The notes below the pieces were generated by a model, which was given only the letters and a program-made list of their open reading frames with translations, made no database searches and was not told the origin of the DNA. Shown here one piece after another: positions 11,101-21,054 of a DNA stretch of 64,000 nt. The stretch is taken from contig NW_026960607.1 of assembly GCF_021018805.1 (NCBI RefSeq), positions 2,668,501-2,732,500 of the forward strand, in the 5' to 3' direction. The position numbers and the translations under genes were made by a program. The first letter of the stretch is position 1. Each line of letters begins with the position of its first letter. Origin of the DNA: Prinia subflava. Lineage: Eukaryota; Chordata; Aves; Passeriformes; Cisticolidae.

Positions 11101-11213
11101 GCAAACCCATTCGTGGGATTGTCTTTGCTCAAGGACCAGGTTATACCTGGTGGATAATGCAGAAAGATGGGACAACCCGTTGTGTACCTCAGGGAGATCT
11201 GATTGTGGGATGA
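8031..11213 (+). CDS. pol: ERV-B Pro-Pol: protease, reverse transcriptase, RNase H, integrase
   Basis: This open frame of about 1060 codons has no stop and no ATG near its beginning, as expected if it is made by readthrough from gag. Protease: DTG at 8139-8147. Reverse transcriptase: about 8480-9250, with YIDD at 8964-8975. RNase H: catalytic D at 9900-9902, E at 10014-10016, D at 10086-10088. Integrase: zinc module H 10377, H 10392, C 10479, C 10488; catalytic D 10578, D 10755, E 10863, a canonical D-D-35-E. All catalytic residues checked are intact. The frame ends shortly after the integrase C-terminal domain; I see no dUTPase, which mammalian ERV-L elements carry after integrase. The enzymes would copy the RNA genome and insert the DNA. 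Confidence 0.95.
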   Translation, partial: RGPASSQEEARENRVFWTVWVLWPGTSEPQKYKALVDTGSQCTLMPSEHEGTEPISIVGVTGGSQELTLLEAKVSLTGKEWQEHPTVTGPEAPSILGIDYLRNGYYKDPKGFRWAFGIAAVEAEGIKKLNTLPGLSENPSAVGLLKVEEQRVPVATSTVHRRQYRTNRDAVIPIHKMIRELESQGVVSKTHSPFNSPIWPVRKSEGEWRLTVDYRALNEVTPPLSAAVPDMLELQYELESKAAKWYATIDIANAFFSIPLAAECRPQFAFTWRGVQYTWNRLPQGWKHSPTICHGLIQTTLEKGEAPEHLQYIDDIIVWGNTAAEVFEKGEKIIQILLEAGFAIKKSKVKGPAREIQFLGVKWQDGRRQIPTDVINKITAMSPPTNKKETQAFLGAIGFWRMHIPEYSQIVSPLYLVTRKKNDFYWGPEQQQAFAQIKQEIAHAVAHGPVRTGPEVKNVLYSAAGNHGLSWSLWQKVPGETRGRPLGFWSRSYRGSEANYTPTEKEILAAYEGVQAASEVIGTEAQLFLAPRLPVLGWMFRGKVPSTHHATNATWSKWIALITQRAQIGKLNRPGILEVITNWPEGESFSLTGEEGEEQVTRAEEAPPYNQLPAEDTRYALFTDGSCRLVGMNRKWKAAVWSPTRQVAQAIEGEGGSSQLAELKAVQLALDIAEAEKWPKLYLYTDSWMVANALWGWLKRWKEANWQRRGKPIWAAEEWKDIATRLEKLPVKVRHVDAHVPRSRANEEQQNNQQVDQAAKIGELKIDLDWEHKGELFLARWAHDASGHQGRDATYKWARDRGVDLTMDSISQVIHDCETCAAIKQAKRVKPLWYGGRWSKYKYGEAWQIDYITLPQTRQGKRHVLTMVGATTGWLETYPVSHATARNTILGLEKQVLWRHGTPERIESDNGTHFKNNLINNWAREHGIEWVYHIPYHAPAAGKVERYNGLLKTTLKALGGGSFKNWEQHSARATWLVNTRGSTNRAGPAQSEPLNIVDGDKVPVAHVRGLLGKTVWINPALSTGKPIRGIVFAQGPGYTWWIMQKDGTTRCVPQGDLIVG

Positions 11214-11420
11214 TATCATTGTTTGCTGAGCATTACCACCATTGTCTGTATGTTAGATCATACAGATATGAGACAGAAGGAAACATGAAAGTGTCAAAGG
11301 TCTGAGCAAGTAAGATGGAAGGAAATGTGTTAAGTGTGGAAGGTTTGAGCAAGTGAGAAGAAAGTTTTTTTTTTTCATTGTGTTCAGTAACATGTTCACG
11401 ATATGGGATAAGGGGTGGAA
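11214..11420 (+). other. ERV-B 3' noncoding region and polypurine tract
   Basis: About 200 bases separate the pol stop from the LTR, too short for env. A purine-rich run (GATAAGGGGTGGAA) ends exactly at 11420 and serves as the likely plus-strand primer. Confidence 0.8.
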
Positions 11421-11980
11421 TGTCCTGGGGTGACAGGACATTTTCATGCTTTGTATCCCAAATCGTGGTTGGTTTTCTTTTTTTTTTGTTTTTGTTTTTT
11501 TTTTTCCCTGTTCCCGTGTGCCCAGTTTGTTTTGTCTGTGGCTGAGCCCCTCCCCCGGCTGCTTGCTTCTGGCTTGCTGCTAGCTTTAGGCTGCTTTTGC
11601 TGGCTTTGCTCTTTGCTTTCTGCTTTTTGCTTGTTTTTTTGCCATCTTTTTCTGCTTTTGTGTTTCCCCTTCTTTCCTTCCTCCCTTCCCTGAAGACATC
11701 GGACCTGCTTCGGGCCCGGATTCGGGAACATCAAGGGAACACCCCCCGGAGTCTGCACGTGAAAGAAGCTTTGGCACCCTCCCCAGCAGAGACTGCTCAC
11801 CCTCTCTTGGACTGGTGAAAACATTTCTTGTCATCTCGGACTGTTTTCCTTGTGTTGGGGAGTGTTTTTTTTTTCATTGTTTCTCAATAAACAAGTTTTT
11901 TCCACTTCTCCTCTGAGGAAATTCCTCCCGAACCCGGTGGTGGGGGAGGGAGTTGGGGAATTTTGTCCTAAACTAGGACA
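11421..11980 (+). repeat. ERV-B 3' LTR
   Basis: This is nearly identical to 5418-5979, including the TGTCCT/AGGACA ends. Visible differences are shorter T-tracts, AATAAACAAG against AATAAATAAG and one missing C in the following CCACCTTC. CTCAG follows at 11981-11985. Confidence 0.95.
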
Positions 11981-11985
11981 CTCAG

Positions 11986-12604
11986 AAATATAGTACAGCC
12001 CTCACCAGAATGCTAGTGGTCAGCTTACTATAACCTGAACAATTACAGACTATCATACTAATTTATCTTCCTGCTCACCAAGATTTTTTAATTGGCTATG
12101 TCAGCTATTTTTAATTAAATTCAAAGAATAAAATTTCTGCATTCTGTGAACATTTTACAGAGGCTTTTTATTAAATGCTTAGTTAAAAATTTCTTCTGTT
12201 CTATGTCAAACCCCAAAGAAGGGAAATGCTAACAATATGGTAGGGAACAATTTTGGACTGTAGTATTTTCTTTAAGACACTTACTTTTTCTGTCTCAGGA
12301 GTCACGTATTTTGATCCAAGGCATTGCTATGCAACCCTTGTTTCAGCTGTGTACATATTAAATAAAAATGAAAACAGCTTGAGCCACCTGTCCTGAATGG
12401 CAAGACTGTCTTGGAGATCTGATTACCAATAACTCTTATAAATTTTCTACTATAAGTTCCTGGGTCTGATTTACTTGCTAATTGCTGTACCCACAGTCAG
12501 TTGGGTAGGAGCACATAAATCTTACTGCTTTTTGGGTCTTCACTGACCTTAGTGTACTGTAATAACAGCAGGTCTGATAAGTACTTACAATCAAACTAGA
12601 CAAA
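11986..12604. other. No gene seen
   Basis: AT-rich sequence with no recognised repeat or open frame of note. Confidence 0.6.
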
Positions 12605-13423
12605 TGTCTTGGTTTGAAAGACAGGTATCTGCTAGGAAGGAGGCAGGACCTCCCTAGAGATGGAGAATTCGAATCCCCTCCCTCCAAATTATTCTAATTT
12701 AGAAAATTAAAGGGGCTTTCAGGCAGAGGTATGGGGATAGGAATAACAGTTCTTTACTAGTATATATGACAAAACAAACAAACAACAACTACTACAGCAT
12801 TAATAATAAACAGAACCAGGAACCTTGAGGGCTTTCTTTCACAAAAGCCCGGGGCAGTTTGATCTCGGTGCCCCTGCAGGACTCCGAGAGGCCAAGCTGG
12901 AAGGGTGGAAAGTCCCAGGCTGGTGGATGAGATGAGGAGCTCTGCGCTGGTAGCTGGAGCAGCAGGGATGTCCCAGCATGGCTGGGCAGTGCAGGGCTAC
13001 AGAGTAGCAGGAAAGCCTCAAAGCTCCGAAGAAACAGCAGCGGTGGGGGGAGGGCCGGAGAAAGGGTGAGGAAACGAGCTCAGGATTCCTGAGTACACGA
13101 GCAGATGATGGTAGATTTCCCAGGACGAGGCAGAGTGATGGCTTTGAACTCTTCCTGCAGGGAGGGGCAGCTTGACTGTCCTCCTCTATGCTGAGAGCAA
13201 GAGTGAGCAACTGCCCCCTCAGCTCTTTTACCTTTCCCAAAGCTGGCTTTATCTCTCCTCTCTGAGGGAAACTCCCAGACTCAAAAACAATAGGTGTAGC
13301 CTTGTGCTGCCATGTCCTTCAACTACTCCCTTTGTTCTGGTTAAGTACTGTCGTTAAGGTTTCCTAGCAACTTATGGGAAAAAAATTCTTTAAGTGAAAA
13401 AGAGGCAAATCTAACCCCCAACA
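12605..13423 (-). mobile_element. Solo LTR, reverse strand; same family as 38723-39567
   Basis: The + strand reads TGTCTTGGTTTG at the left and CCCCCAACA at the right. The whole block aligns in reverse to 38723-39567. Sense is assigned as minus because the reverse strand carries an AATAAA-like AGTAAA just before the conserved AGAACTG, near 12750-12760. No clear target duplication was found. Open frames inside are shadows. Confidence 0.85.
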
Positions 13424-16400
13424 AGGAAGCAGAGCCAACAATGTGCAAAAGAAGCATCATACCAGACATATCAGCATCTGGGAAGTAGCAGATACCTTTC
13501 TAGTGTTAACAAGTTAAGAGGGCATGTTGAATAAGGGAATTTAAATAAGAGGAAGATATAACAGAAGGGGTAACAGAAGCTATGAAGTTTGAAAAAAGAA
13601 AACTAATGTGAGAAATGCCAAGCTACAGGTGTGACCATCTGCATGGAGAAATTTCTCTGACAAATGTATGTCCAGAATTTTAATGTTACTCTTTCTCTGG
13701 TTTCTCTGTACAGCCTTCTTCCAGAATTACCTGTTTGGGTGAGAGTGATAGGAAGTAACAGAAAATTAAGCAACTGAGATCTACAGTTTTGCAGAGACTG
13801 GTTGAGTGAAGACTCTTACAAAGGTTTTGCCTCAATGCACCTCAATATAAGGCCTTTTTTTCATAGGATTGCAAAACTTGTACAGTTCTTCCTCTTTTTA
13901 GAATTTTGACCATGATCTAAACTCTGGATTTAAGTACACAAATACATCAGCTGCAACTTTCTATTCTTCTTATCTATCCAGGAGCAGCTCTGCTAAATTG
14001 CTTCCACGTCCTTTGTGATGGTCTTTTATCATCACATTGTTTGTTTCATGATCAACTTCTTTGGGGCTTTTGTGTCCCAATAACCTTTGGAAAGAAGAAA
14101 TTCACCTTTTGTTAAACTCTCTCAAAGCAGTAGTAGAGGGAGACATATGCTTAGTGGATAGTGACATCTGTGTATCCTAACGAGATACAGGATGATAGTG
14201 CCTCCCTTTCTGTTTTTCAAACAGTTTTTAGAAGTCCAGTTCCATATTTCCACCAGCCTGTGAAAGAGTGGGCAGCAGGTGGTGTCTCAGAGGAATTTAC
14301 ATAAATATATGATGTCACAGGTTTTGTTCAGAGTAGAACACTTTCTCCAGAAGAAGAGACTGACATCACTGAGAAAGCATACTTGACAAGAAAACCTGGT
14401 GAGTCAGTACTTCTAGGTCAACTCAACTCTTAAGCAGGACATCTTGTCTAACATTCACTCCTAAGTCCTTGTAACCAAACAACGTGAGATCTGAGAATAC
14501 AAAGAAGCCAGACTGGGAAATGAGAATCAAGAGAGAATTTCAGCTTGTGCTGTGATGATATGTGTGCAGCATAAGTGACAATTATAGAGAAGGACTTGTT
14601 GAAAGATGATCTTTTGCTAATAGAGTTTCTGAGAGATAGAGTAGCTTGACATCTGAAGTGGTGATGAGGAGAAAGAGTACACTTTATGTTTTTAAGAGCA
14701 GGTCTAACTGTAACTGCAAACTGAATTGCCTGGGGGCTGGAATGCTTAGGCCTTCTGTAAACATGAAATCAGTGTTCCGTTATTTTTAGACAGCATGAAA
14801 GACACCCATATCAAAAATGTGCTTCTTCACAATGGTAATTTCATATTATCTTAGGATAATAGTTATTTGTGTCTTATGAGAATATCAGTGTCTTGAGTGA
14901 AATCTTTTATTCAAATGTCAATATTGGCTGAATTAATGACTTCTGGGACCTATCTGTACATAGCCATGTTCACAGTCTTATTTTGGGATAAGAAAATTAA
15001 AACCTAGCATCTGCCTGACACCCAGTATTTACTCACAAACTCTGTTTAGCAGCCTCTTCTTAGCTCTCTTTGCAGCTGATGCCATACAAGAATGATGTTT
15101 CATCTGTTCTAGTGAGGAATGACCCCCTTATGTTTGAGCTCCTAGAAGGCTTTAGTCTTGGCAGGAAAACAAGAAGTTGGCACCTTAACTTGATTCAAAG
15201 TGGGAACTGAAGCTACTTTTTACTTCTTGACTATTTTTTCCCCCATAAGACCTACTGATGCATCATCAAAAGATGGCAGAAAGACCTAAATAAGCAAGCC
15301 AAGCAAAAACTATCAGGAAGAAAACTTGAAACTGCAAAATAAAATATTGTAAAAGACTATTCCATATCAAGGAAGGGTAAGTGAATTTGTGAATAGAAGG
15401 CAAACAATGCCTAGTTTAAAAAAATGCCGAAATCAGGTACGCTTAAAAAACAGGATACAGAATAAATCATCTGTCTTAAATTTCTGGCAGGAGAGATATT
15501 GTAAGGCATCTTTGGGAGGAGGCTTTTGCTATACAAAAAGTGTAACTTCAGATGAAATATTAATGAAATTACTCAGCAAAAAGGAATAAAGGAAAAAAAA
15601 GAGTAGTCACTATACTCTAGAAGTTTATTCCTAGGAAGGATCTTGTCATTAAGAAAAGGCAACCGAAAAGGAGTATAAAATTATTTTCCTTCCAAACTGA
15701 CAGGAAAACCTGAACAGAACCATTACCTAACCAAAAGTTCTTTAAAATCAGAAAATTGCCTCATAGTGTGCACTGTCTATTTTCTTACACATAGATATGT
15801 AAAATAAATGAATGCGTAATTTACCCTACGACACACTGTATGTAGTATGAGAAATTTTAATACTGGCACTATATACAACATTATAGTCAAGTTAGAATAC
15901 AAATTCTTGACCTAAATAAGTAGAAAGACTGCAATATGAGGTTTTATGTGCAACATATATGTGCTAGAAAATCATCACTGTTATTCTGGATGTCAATGGT
16001 ACTTTTTATTAGTATTTTCCTCCATGCTATATAATTTTTTTGTGGTACTTTCAACAGTTATTTGAAATATAATATTCTTGCAAGAAAAAGGTTTCATAAA
16101 CAAATATCCCATAATCAATATTTACTCAAGAATGGGTTCAAAAATTATTTTTCTGTTATATTTACCTTTGTGCAACTATGTTGCATGTGGTCATTATTAA
16201 AAGAAGTGATCAAAAGACCTCAGTAGTTGAAAAGAATTTACAGCAGGATTTGGGATTCTATATATTTCCATTATACTGCGTACTATTGCCTAAGTGATAG
16301 GGAGGATTAACTGAACAGTTTATACAAAAATCCAACTCTGTAGAAGCACAATTAAGATCTTCCCTGGAGAGGTCAAGTATTACTTTCAGGAACACTGAAA

Positions 16401-17143
16401 CTCTAAGGAAAGGAGGTCTAATAAAACTAAGGGGAATAAGAGTATAAACTATGGGCACATCTTGCATGATCATCAAAGTTGCAATTACATGCAGTGAAAG
16501 AGACTGTAGAATCATAAAATAATATAGTGGCTTTTTTCTTCTCTTCATATTTTTAGTACTTCGAGTTCTGAGCATAATATTTCTATAAATATTTCCAGGT
16601 TTTTAACTGTCTGAGGGGCGTTTTTAGGAATACTTTAAACTGAACTAGCTTAGATGAACTACATAAATCGCATCATATATTTTAGTTTTGGTGAGAGAGA
16701 TGAGTGTGATCCTTCCATCTTTGACTCTTTTGCCAGTGTCCGTACCTGTTGTGCATATGCAGTCACATTTCAGTTTTGAAAAGAGTCTGCAATATATCAT
16801 GTTTTCAGATCACTTCAAATGTGTGAATGTATAGGAGGAAAGGAAAAATAGTGGAGGGCTGAACAGTTAAGCAAGCAAATGACTATTTACCCTCATGCTT
16901 ATTGCTTCTACCATGTTGATTTCTCAGCTCACAAGGCTGAATCACTTCCATGCTAACTACAGGTATGGTTTGGGTCTGAACTCCTTGGAGCAGCTGTTCT
17001 TTCCTCCAGGTTAAATGAGGGAGCAGTTCAATGCACTTCTGTTTAATAATTGGTAAATCAATGGAGGTTTCAGTCAGTGACATGAACCTGTGGAGCTCAA
17101 ATGAACAGAAGAAAGGATATGGCATGTGACGAAATTTTTGAGA
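13424..17143. other. No gene seen; about 3.7 kb of AT-rich sequence
   Basis: No open frame above about 105 codons and no recognised repeat family. It reads as ordinary intergenic or intronic DNA. Confidence 0.6.
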
Positions 17144-17148
17144 TGGAG

Positions 17149-18012
17149 TGCTGGTTTTGGCTGAGGTAGAGTTAATTTTCTTCCCCGTGTATCACCGCGA
17201 GCTTAGCTAGATAAGGACACTCAGGAGACAGAGGTCTGGGTTCAACAGAGCAGCAGGCAGGAAAGAGCCCACCCTTAGTTTATTCTTCTTATTATATACC
17301 TCTCACAATGTGACCATGGATTGGAGGGTGGCATCTCCACCTCTTACTCACATTGGTCAAGGAGGCTGTCATTCAACCTCCCCTTCTCTTGGAGAAGGAA
17401 TTTACAAGGGCAGTATTTACAAAACATGGTCTACTGTTTACATTTACGAGTGTGAGAAGCTGCACACTTCTACTTTAATATGAACGCTCAGCAAACTAGG
17501 AAAACTCATGGCAACACCCGTGTCTGGTATGGGGCTGTGTTTTGGATTTGTGCTGAACAGAGTTGATAACATAGAGATGTTCTTGTTATTGCTGAGCAGG
17601 TATTGCACAGAGCCAAGGCCTTTTCTGCTTTTCATACTGCCAGGCTGGGGAGGAAGGTGGGTGTGCATGGGAGGTTGGGAGGAGACACAGCCAGGGTAGG
17701 TAACCCCAACTGACCACAGGGATATTCCAGACCAAATGACATCATACTCAGTATGTAAAGTGGGGGGAAGGAGGAAAGGGGGGATACTTGGAGTGATGGC
17801 ACTTGTCATTCCAAATCACTGTCACACGTGATGGGGCCCTGCTCTCCTGGAGATGGCTCCACACCTGCCTGCCATGGGTAGCAGTGAGTTATTTCCTTGT
17901 TTTGCTTTGCCTGTGTGTGCAGCTTTTGCTTTCCCTATTAAACTGTCTTCATCTCAGCCCATGAGTTTTCTACTTGTTACATTTGGTTGCTGGCTGTGGT
18001 TAAACCATTACA
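17149..18012 (+). mobile_element. Old solo LTR of avian ERV-L type, interrupted by another LTR
   Basis: The left part (TGCTGGTTTTGGCTG at 17149) and the right part (from 17523, ending GGTTAAACCATTACA at 18012) together match the layout I know from a common avian ERV-L LTR. A degenerate TATA region lies near 17751, ATTAAA near 17937 and a CTGTCTTCATCTCAGCCCA segment after it. The interrupting block is 17190-17516. Target duplication of the outer element is not clear. 18013-18179 may be a scrap of its internal region or unrelated. Confidence 0.7.
17190..17516 (-). mobile_element. Solo LTR nested in an older LTR, TSD CCCGTG
   Basis: This 327-bp block is flanked by CCCGTG at 17184-17189 and 17517-17522. 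In its own sense (minus) it starts TGTTGCCATGAG and ends CTCGCGGTGATA, so it ends in TA rather than CA. It is the same family as the LTRs of ERV-D (60717-62056). Reverse-strand TATATAA lies only a few bases before AATAAA, implying a very short R region. Confidence 0.92.
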
Positions 18013-18184
18013 TATGGTGGAGAAATGGAAAAGAGCTCTGAAGAGCTAGCAGTGGGTACAGCTGTGTATATGTAAGAGTGTCCTGGAGAAGCTGGAGCTG
18101 GAAGCTGGGTCCTGGCTAGTGGCACCATGCCAGAATGTGGATCCCAGGAGCTCCAAGAGGGCATCAGCTTTGGATATGGCCCAG

Positions 18185-19563
18185 TGTCGTGGTTGAAGGG
18201 GAGTGAATTCTCTAGGAAGTTGTGGGCAAACCAATCAGTGGTCAGGTTTTATGCTGGTACCTGGAGTGGCCACGGTGAGGTTTGGACACGCCTCTGAGAA
18301 CGCAAGGAGTTAAAAGCAAGGACTTCAGAGGGACTGGCCCTCTCTTTGTTTCCGGTGGCAAGGTGAGCACACATTTCTCCCCTCCCCCCCCCCCCCCCCC
18401 CCCCCCCGCTCACGGTGCTGGGTGGGGGAGGGGAGGAGAAAGAGAAAGGCCATGCGGGGCCTCTTCAAGATAGAAGGGTGGAGGACTGTGGAGGTGCCCT
18501 CTGTCCCCGTTCCCCCCCCTTCCCCCCAGGAGAGAGACTGCCGCTTCAGAGCTTCAGCAGCTGGCAGTGAAGAAAGAGCAGGGGGGGAAGAGAAAAGTTC
18601 AGAAAAGTTCCTGGCTGTGTAAAGATGTGCCGAGTCCGCAACCCTGCCGGGAGCCAGGAACTGTTAACTCTTTCTTGGCAGAAGAAAACTTTTCTAGACA
18701 ATAATTCTTGTAGCTGGTAGTTTGTAAGAAGAGAGAGAGAGAGAGACAGCATGGGACTGAGATGAAAAAGGAAGATGATCTCAAATGGGCAGTACTGAAG
18801 AGGAGTGGCTTTTAGGCTGGACTTTTCTTGCATAATGTTAGCCATAGACTGAACTTGAGTCTCTTTGAACATAAACTGCATTTGGGTGGATGCAACCGAC
18901 TCGACTTTGCTGCAGTGACTGACACTGTAAGAGTGGAGTGAACAGAGAAGTGAGGAAGAAGGTGTGGTGGTGCTCTCTGCCCTCAGGGAAGCTCTCTGTT
19001 CTTGGAAACCCTCAGCCCCAGGGGAAAGATGGGGAGACCCCGGCATCCAAGCATCCTTACAGGAGCCCTATATGCAGCTTTGGCCCACAGACAGTGGTGA
19101 GAGCACTGGACATAGAAAAGAGAGTGTCACCACAACAGACATCTCCGGGTGGTGCCATGGGTGACATAGAAACACATAAGGGGTAGACCTGTGTTTTCTG
19201 GGGTGCAGTCTGTGGTGCGAGAGAGACTCCTCTCTCCCTTGCTGAACTGAAGATTAGGTTTTTTTGAGTGTTGATTGTTTGATTTAAAACCCAAGGTTTT
19301 GGTCTATGGAAGGTAACTTGTAAAGGGTGGAAACTGGGGGAGGAGAAGAAATGTTCTGGGAAGTTTTCATTTCTGTTTTTTTGTGTGTTTAGAGTTTGTT
19401 TTTTTTTTCTTTTCTATTTCTGTTCTTATGTAGTTTAATAACATTTTTTTTTCTGTTTTCAAGTTTTAAGCCCGCTCTGCTCTGTTCTTGATCACATCCC
19501 ACAGTAGTTGTTAGGAAAAACATACACTCATGGGTGGCATCTGGCCAGCGCCAACCCATGACA
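18185..19563 (+). mobile_element. Long solo LTR (1.38 kb), TSD CCCAG
   Basis: It begins TGTCGTGGTTGAAGG and ends CCAACCCATGACA, and is flanked by CCCAG at 18180-18184 and 19564-19568. A 5-bp duplication suggests an ERV-L-type integrase. CCAATCAGTGG lies near 18229. An AATAAC, in place of the AATAAA seen in the sister copy, lies near 19436. The sister copy is 19675-21054 in inverted orientation. A run of 24 C sits inside. Confidence 0.9.
18384..18407. repeat. C homopolymer (24 bases)
   Basis: An uninterrupted C run in the 1.38-kb LTR, flanked by GC-rich sequence. Its exact length is likely to be uncertain in sequencing. Confidence 0.9.
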
Positions 19564-19674
19564 CCCAGACAACCAATTTTTGAGAAATTAAATGGCTGAA
19601 GTGGAGTCAGTGTTGTGATTTTTGAGAAACTACCAATATTTAAAGGAGTAAAATACGTTTTCTCTATTTTTAGA

Positions 19675-21054
19675 TATCATAGGGTTGGCACTGGCAAAAA
19701 AGCCAATGCACCCATGAGTGTATATTTTCCTAATGAACTACTGTGAGATGTGGTCAAGAGCAGAGCAGGCCTAAAACTTGAAATAGAAAGAAAACTTTAT
19801 TAAACTACATAACAACAGAGAATAGAAAAGAAAACCCAAACACCCAGAAACAGAAATGAAAACCTCCCAGAACATTTCTTCTCCTCCCCCAATTTCCATC
19901 CCTTACATGCTCGAATAGTTAAGACTTGCACATTACCCTCATCCTACTTGCTTAAACCAAAAACCCTGGGTTCCCCAATCAAAGCCATCATCACTCAAAA
20001 AAACCCCCAATCTTTAACCCATCAAGGGAGAGAGGAGTCTCGCACCACAGACCCCCCACAGGAAACACAGGTCCACCGTCCCGTGTTCCCATGTCACCCA
20101 TGGCACCACGCAGAGAAGTCTGCCAGGGTGACACCCTCCTTTCCATGTCCAGTGCTCTCACCACCATCCATGGACCAAAACCGCATAAAGGGCTCTTTTA
20201 AGGATGTTTGGACAAGTACCAAAAACCAGCCATTTTCTCATATTGGGACAAGCAGTCCCCCCCCACATTTACCCCTGGGGCCGAGGGTTCCAAGAACAGG
20301 CCACAAAGTCTTTGGTTTTGACCCAAATGCATCCACCCAAATACAGTCTTATTTATGCTCAGGAGAGTTCAGGGTCCATCTATGGCTAACATTATGCAAG
20401 AAAAGTCCAGCCCAACAGCCACTTCTCTTCATCTCTGCCCATCTGGGGGTTCTTTTCATCATCCTTTATCATCTCGGTCTCAGGCTGTCTCTCTCTCTTC
20501 TGAAACCACCAGCCATGAGAATCAATGTCTGGGAATAGTTTTCTTTTGCCTCAGAAAGAGTTAAAAGCTTCTGGCTCCTGGCGGGGCCACAGGCTCAGGC
20601 ACTCGCAGGCACAGCAACTCCCACGCGCAGCTCGGCACCTTCTCCCTGGAAGAGGAGGAGACGGGACGAGAGGGGGGGGACGGGACAGGGACGGGGACGG
20701 ACAGAAGGCACCTCCAAAAGTTCTCCACCCCTCCATCCTTGATAGGGCTGGCTCAGGTCCAGTCCCATTCTCTCTCTTTCCCTCCCCCACCGGGGCCTGG
20801 GCCTACCTCAGCTGGCCATCTGGCCCCCCTCCACCACCCAGCCTTATAAGCTGGGCAGGGGAGAAGAGGCTCCTCTGCTGAAAGCGGAACCAGAAAGAGG
20901 AAGTCCCTCTGGGAGGCCTTGCTTTTAACCCCTTGTGTCCTCAGAGGCGTGTCCAACTCCTCAGTGGCCACTCTAGGTGCCAACATTCAAACCTGACCAC
21001 TGATTGGTTTGACCTTAGCTTCCTGAAAAACTCACTTCCCCTCAAACCAAGACA
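19675..21054 (-). mobile_element. Long solo LTR, reverse strand, inverted partner of 18185-19563
   Basis: In its own sense it begins TGTCTTGGTTTGAGGGG at 21054 and ends near 19675 at CCAACCCTATGATA, where the sister has CCAACCCATGACA. A CCAAT motif lies about 45 bases in, TTATAA near 20845 (about 210 in) and AATAAA near 19800. No convincing target duplication was seen. The 111-bp gap to the sister is AT-rich. Frames such as 19948-20538 and 20525-20881 lie inside the LTR and look non-coding. Confidence 0.87.

Larger units (their letters stand above)
5418..11980 (+). mobile_element. ERV-B: complete ERV-L (class III) provirus, recent, no env
   Basis: Two LTRs of 562 and 560 bp share TGTCCT...AGGACA ends and enclose primer site, gag, pro-pol and polypurine tract. 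The 5-bp repeat CTCAG at 5413-5417 and 11981-11985 is the target duplication; 5 bp is usual for ERV-L. Besides T-tract lengths, the LTRs differ by about one substitution and one single-base indel by eye, so insertion was recent. Both large frames are open. No env lies between pol and the 3' LTR. Confidence 0.96.

Noticed and set aside
19948..20538. 196-codon forward frame
   Set aside because: Lies wholly within the reverse-strand 1.38-kb LTR, is not conserved in the sister LTR, and has no recognisable domain.
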